From Bog-756 sp963828385 (lineage in GTDB: Bacteria > Actinomycetota > Acidimicrobiia > Acidimicrobiales > RAAP-2): a stretch of DNA of 64,000 nt. The stretch spans positions 310,001 to 374,000 of the forward strand of contig CAWHEF010000002.1 of the NCBI GenBank assembly GCA_963828385.1, given 5' to 3'. The notes beneath the pieces were generated by a model, which saw only the letters and a list, made by a program, of their open reading frames with translations, was not told the DNA's origin and made no database searches. Below, one piece after another: positions 63,670 to 64,000 of this stretch (positions within the stretch are counted from its first letter, which is position 1; each line of letters starts with the position of its first letter). The position numbers and the translations under genes were made by a program.

Positions 63670-64000
63670 GCGCGCTCGTCCACGGTCTCCACCCGCTGAT
63701 CGCCAGTGACCCTCTCTATGCCGCCGGCATCAACTGGATCGTGGTCGTCATCGTGATCATCAAGGTCGTGGTGGTCTTCGCCGCCCTGATGGTCTCGGTC
63801 ATGCTCATGATCTGGTTCGAGCGCAAGGTCATCTCCGACATGCAGAGCCGCATCGGCCCCAACCGGGCCGGGCCGTTCGGGGTGGCACAGACGCTCGCCG
63901 ACGGCATCAAGCTGTTCTTCAAGGAAGACCTCATCCCCGAGCAGTCGGACCGTGCGGTGTTCAAGCTCGCCCCCTACCTCACCATCCTGCCGGCCTTCTT
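63666..64000 (+). CDS. nuoH: NADH-quinone oxidoreductase subunit H (partial, runs off the end)
   Basis: The first 111 codons are visible. The GTG overlaps the nuoG stop. The first transmembrane helix and the conserved loop W-F-E-R-K-V-I-S-D-M-Q-S-R-I-G-P-N-R-A-G-P-F are intact, followed by A-D-G-I-K-L-F-F-K-E-D. It lies at the junction of the membrane arm and quinone site. The rest is beyond the window. Confidence 0.95.
   Translation, partial: MSALVHGLHPLIASDPLYAAGINWIVVVIVIIKVVVVFAALMVSVMLMIWFERKVISDMQSRIGPNRAGPFGVAQTLADGIKLFFKEDLIPEQSDRAVFKLAPYLTILPAF

Overview
The window is a high-GC Gram-positive chromosome segment that fits an actinobacterium, most likely an acidimicrobial or related deep branch. 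The evidence is mycothiol glycosyltransferase MshA, nickel superoxide dismutase with its own peptidase, an RsiG-like anti-sigma protein, the rex-hemACD-hemB-hemL order, a 14-subunit-type nuo operon, and a mobile element of the actinomycete integrative conjugative (AICE) type. The genus cannot be read from the sequence alone.

Region 1 (1-5.4 kb) holds cell-surface WxL/DUF916-like proteins, a Gfo/Idh/MocA oxidoreductase and a secreted GH31 glycosidase broken by six reading-frame changes. Region 2 (5.4-27 kb) is an integration hotspot at the 3' end of a tRNA-Lys(UUU) gene at 26959-27034. Four copies of the tRNA 3' end lie at 5.47, 7.60, 13.56 and 26.96 kb. The rightmost interval (13.56-27.0 kb) is a recognisable AICE: integrase, excisionase, HUH-type replication initiator, FtsK/TraB-like translocase, two small transfer-associated ORFs, a membrane-spanning SARP-like regulator, and an RHS protein with a small membrane ORF and a PH-like protein behind it. 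The two intervals to the left look like older insertions. They carry a methyltransferase, an MFS exporter, a GH15 enzyme and a phosphatase, and one integrase remnant.

Region 3 (27-37 kb) is mixed: a class II aldolase/amidohydrolase pair, a class V aminotransferase, a DksA-like protein, a small protein with an internal duplication, a decayed sugar epimerase, a polytopic membrane protein and a secreted GH50-like glycosidase. Region 4 (37-50.5 kb) is intact core genome. It has sodN/sodX, an RsiG-like c-di-GMP anti-sigma candidate, an XRE regulator, mshA, a YbjN-domain protein, proC and a SAM hydrolase. Then come rex and a complete C5 haem set from glutamyl-tRNA to uroporphyrinogen III (hemA, C, D, B, L), followed by an Ala/Pro and Lys/Asn-rich protein. 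Region 5 (50.9-55.5 kb) is a TetR-linked catabolic cluster and a geranylgeranyl-reductase-like flavoprotein. Region 6 (55.8-64 kb) is nuoABCDEFGH, running off the end.

Many otherwise convincing genes (GH31, GH15, integrase, aminotransferase, TetR, FMN oxidase, reductase, nuoA, B, C, D, F) are interrupted by single-base indels, several of them in G or C runs. For the nuo genes this points to sequencing or assembly error, not real gene loss. These genes are annotated as one frame-corrected unit with the break positions given.
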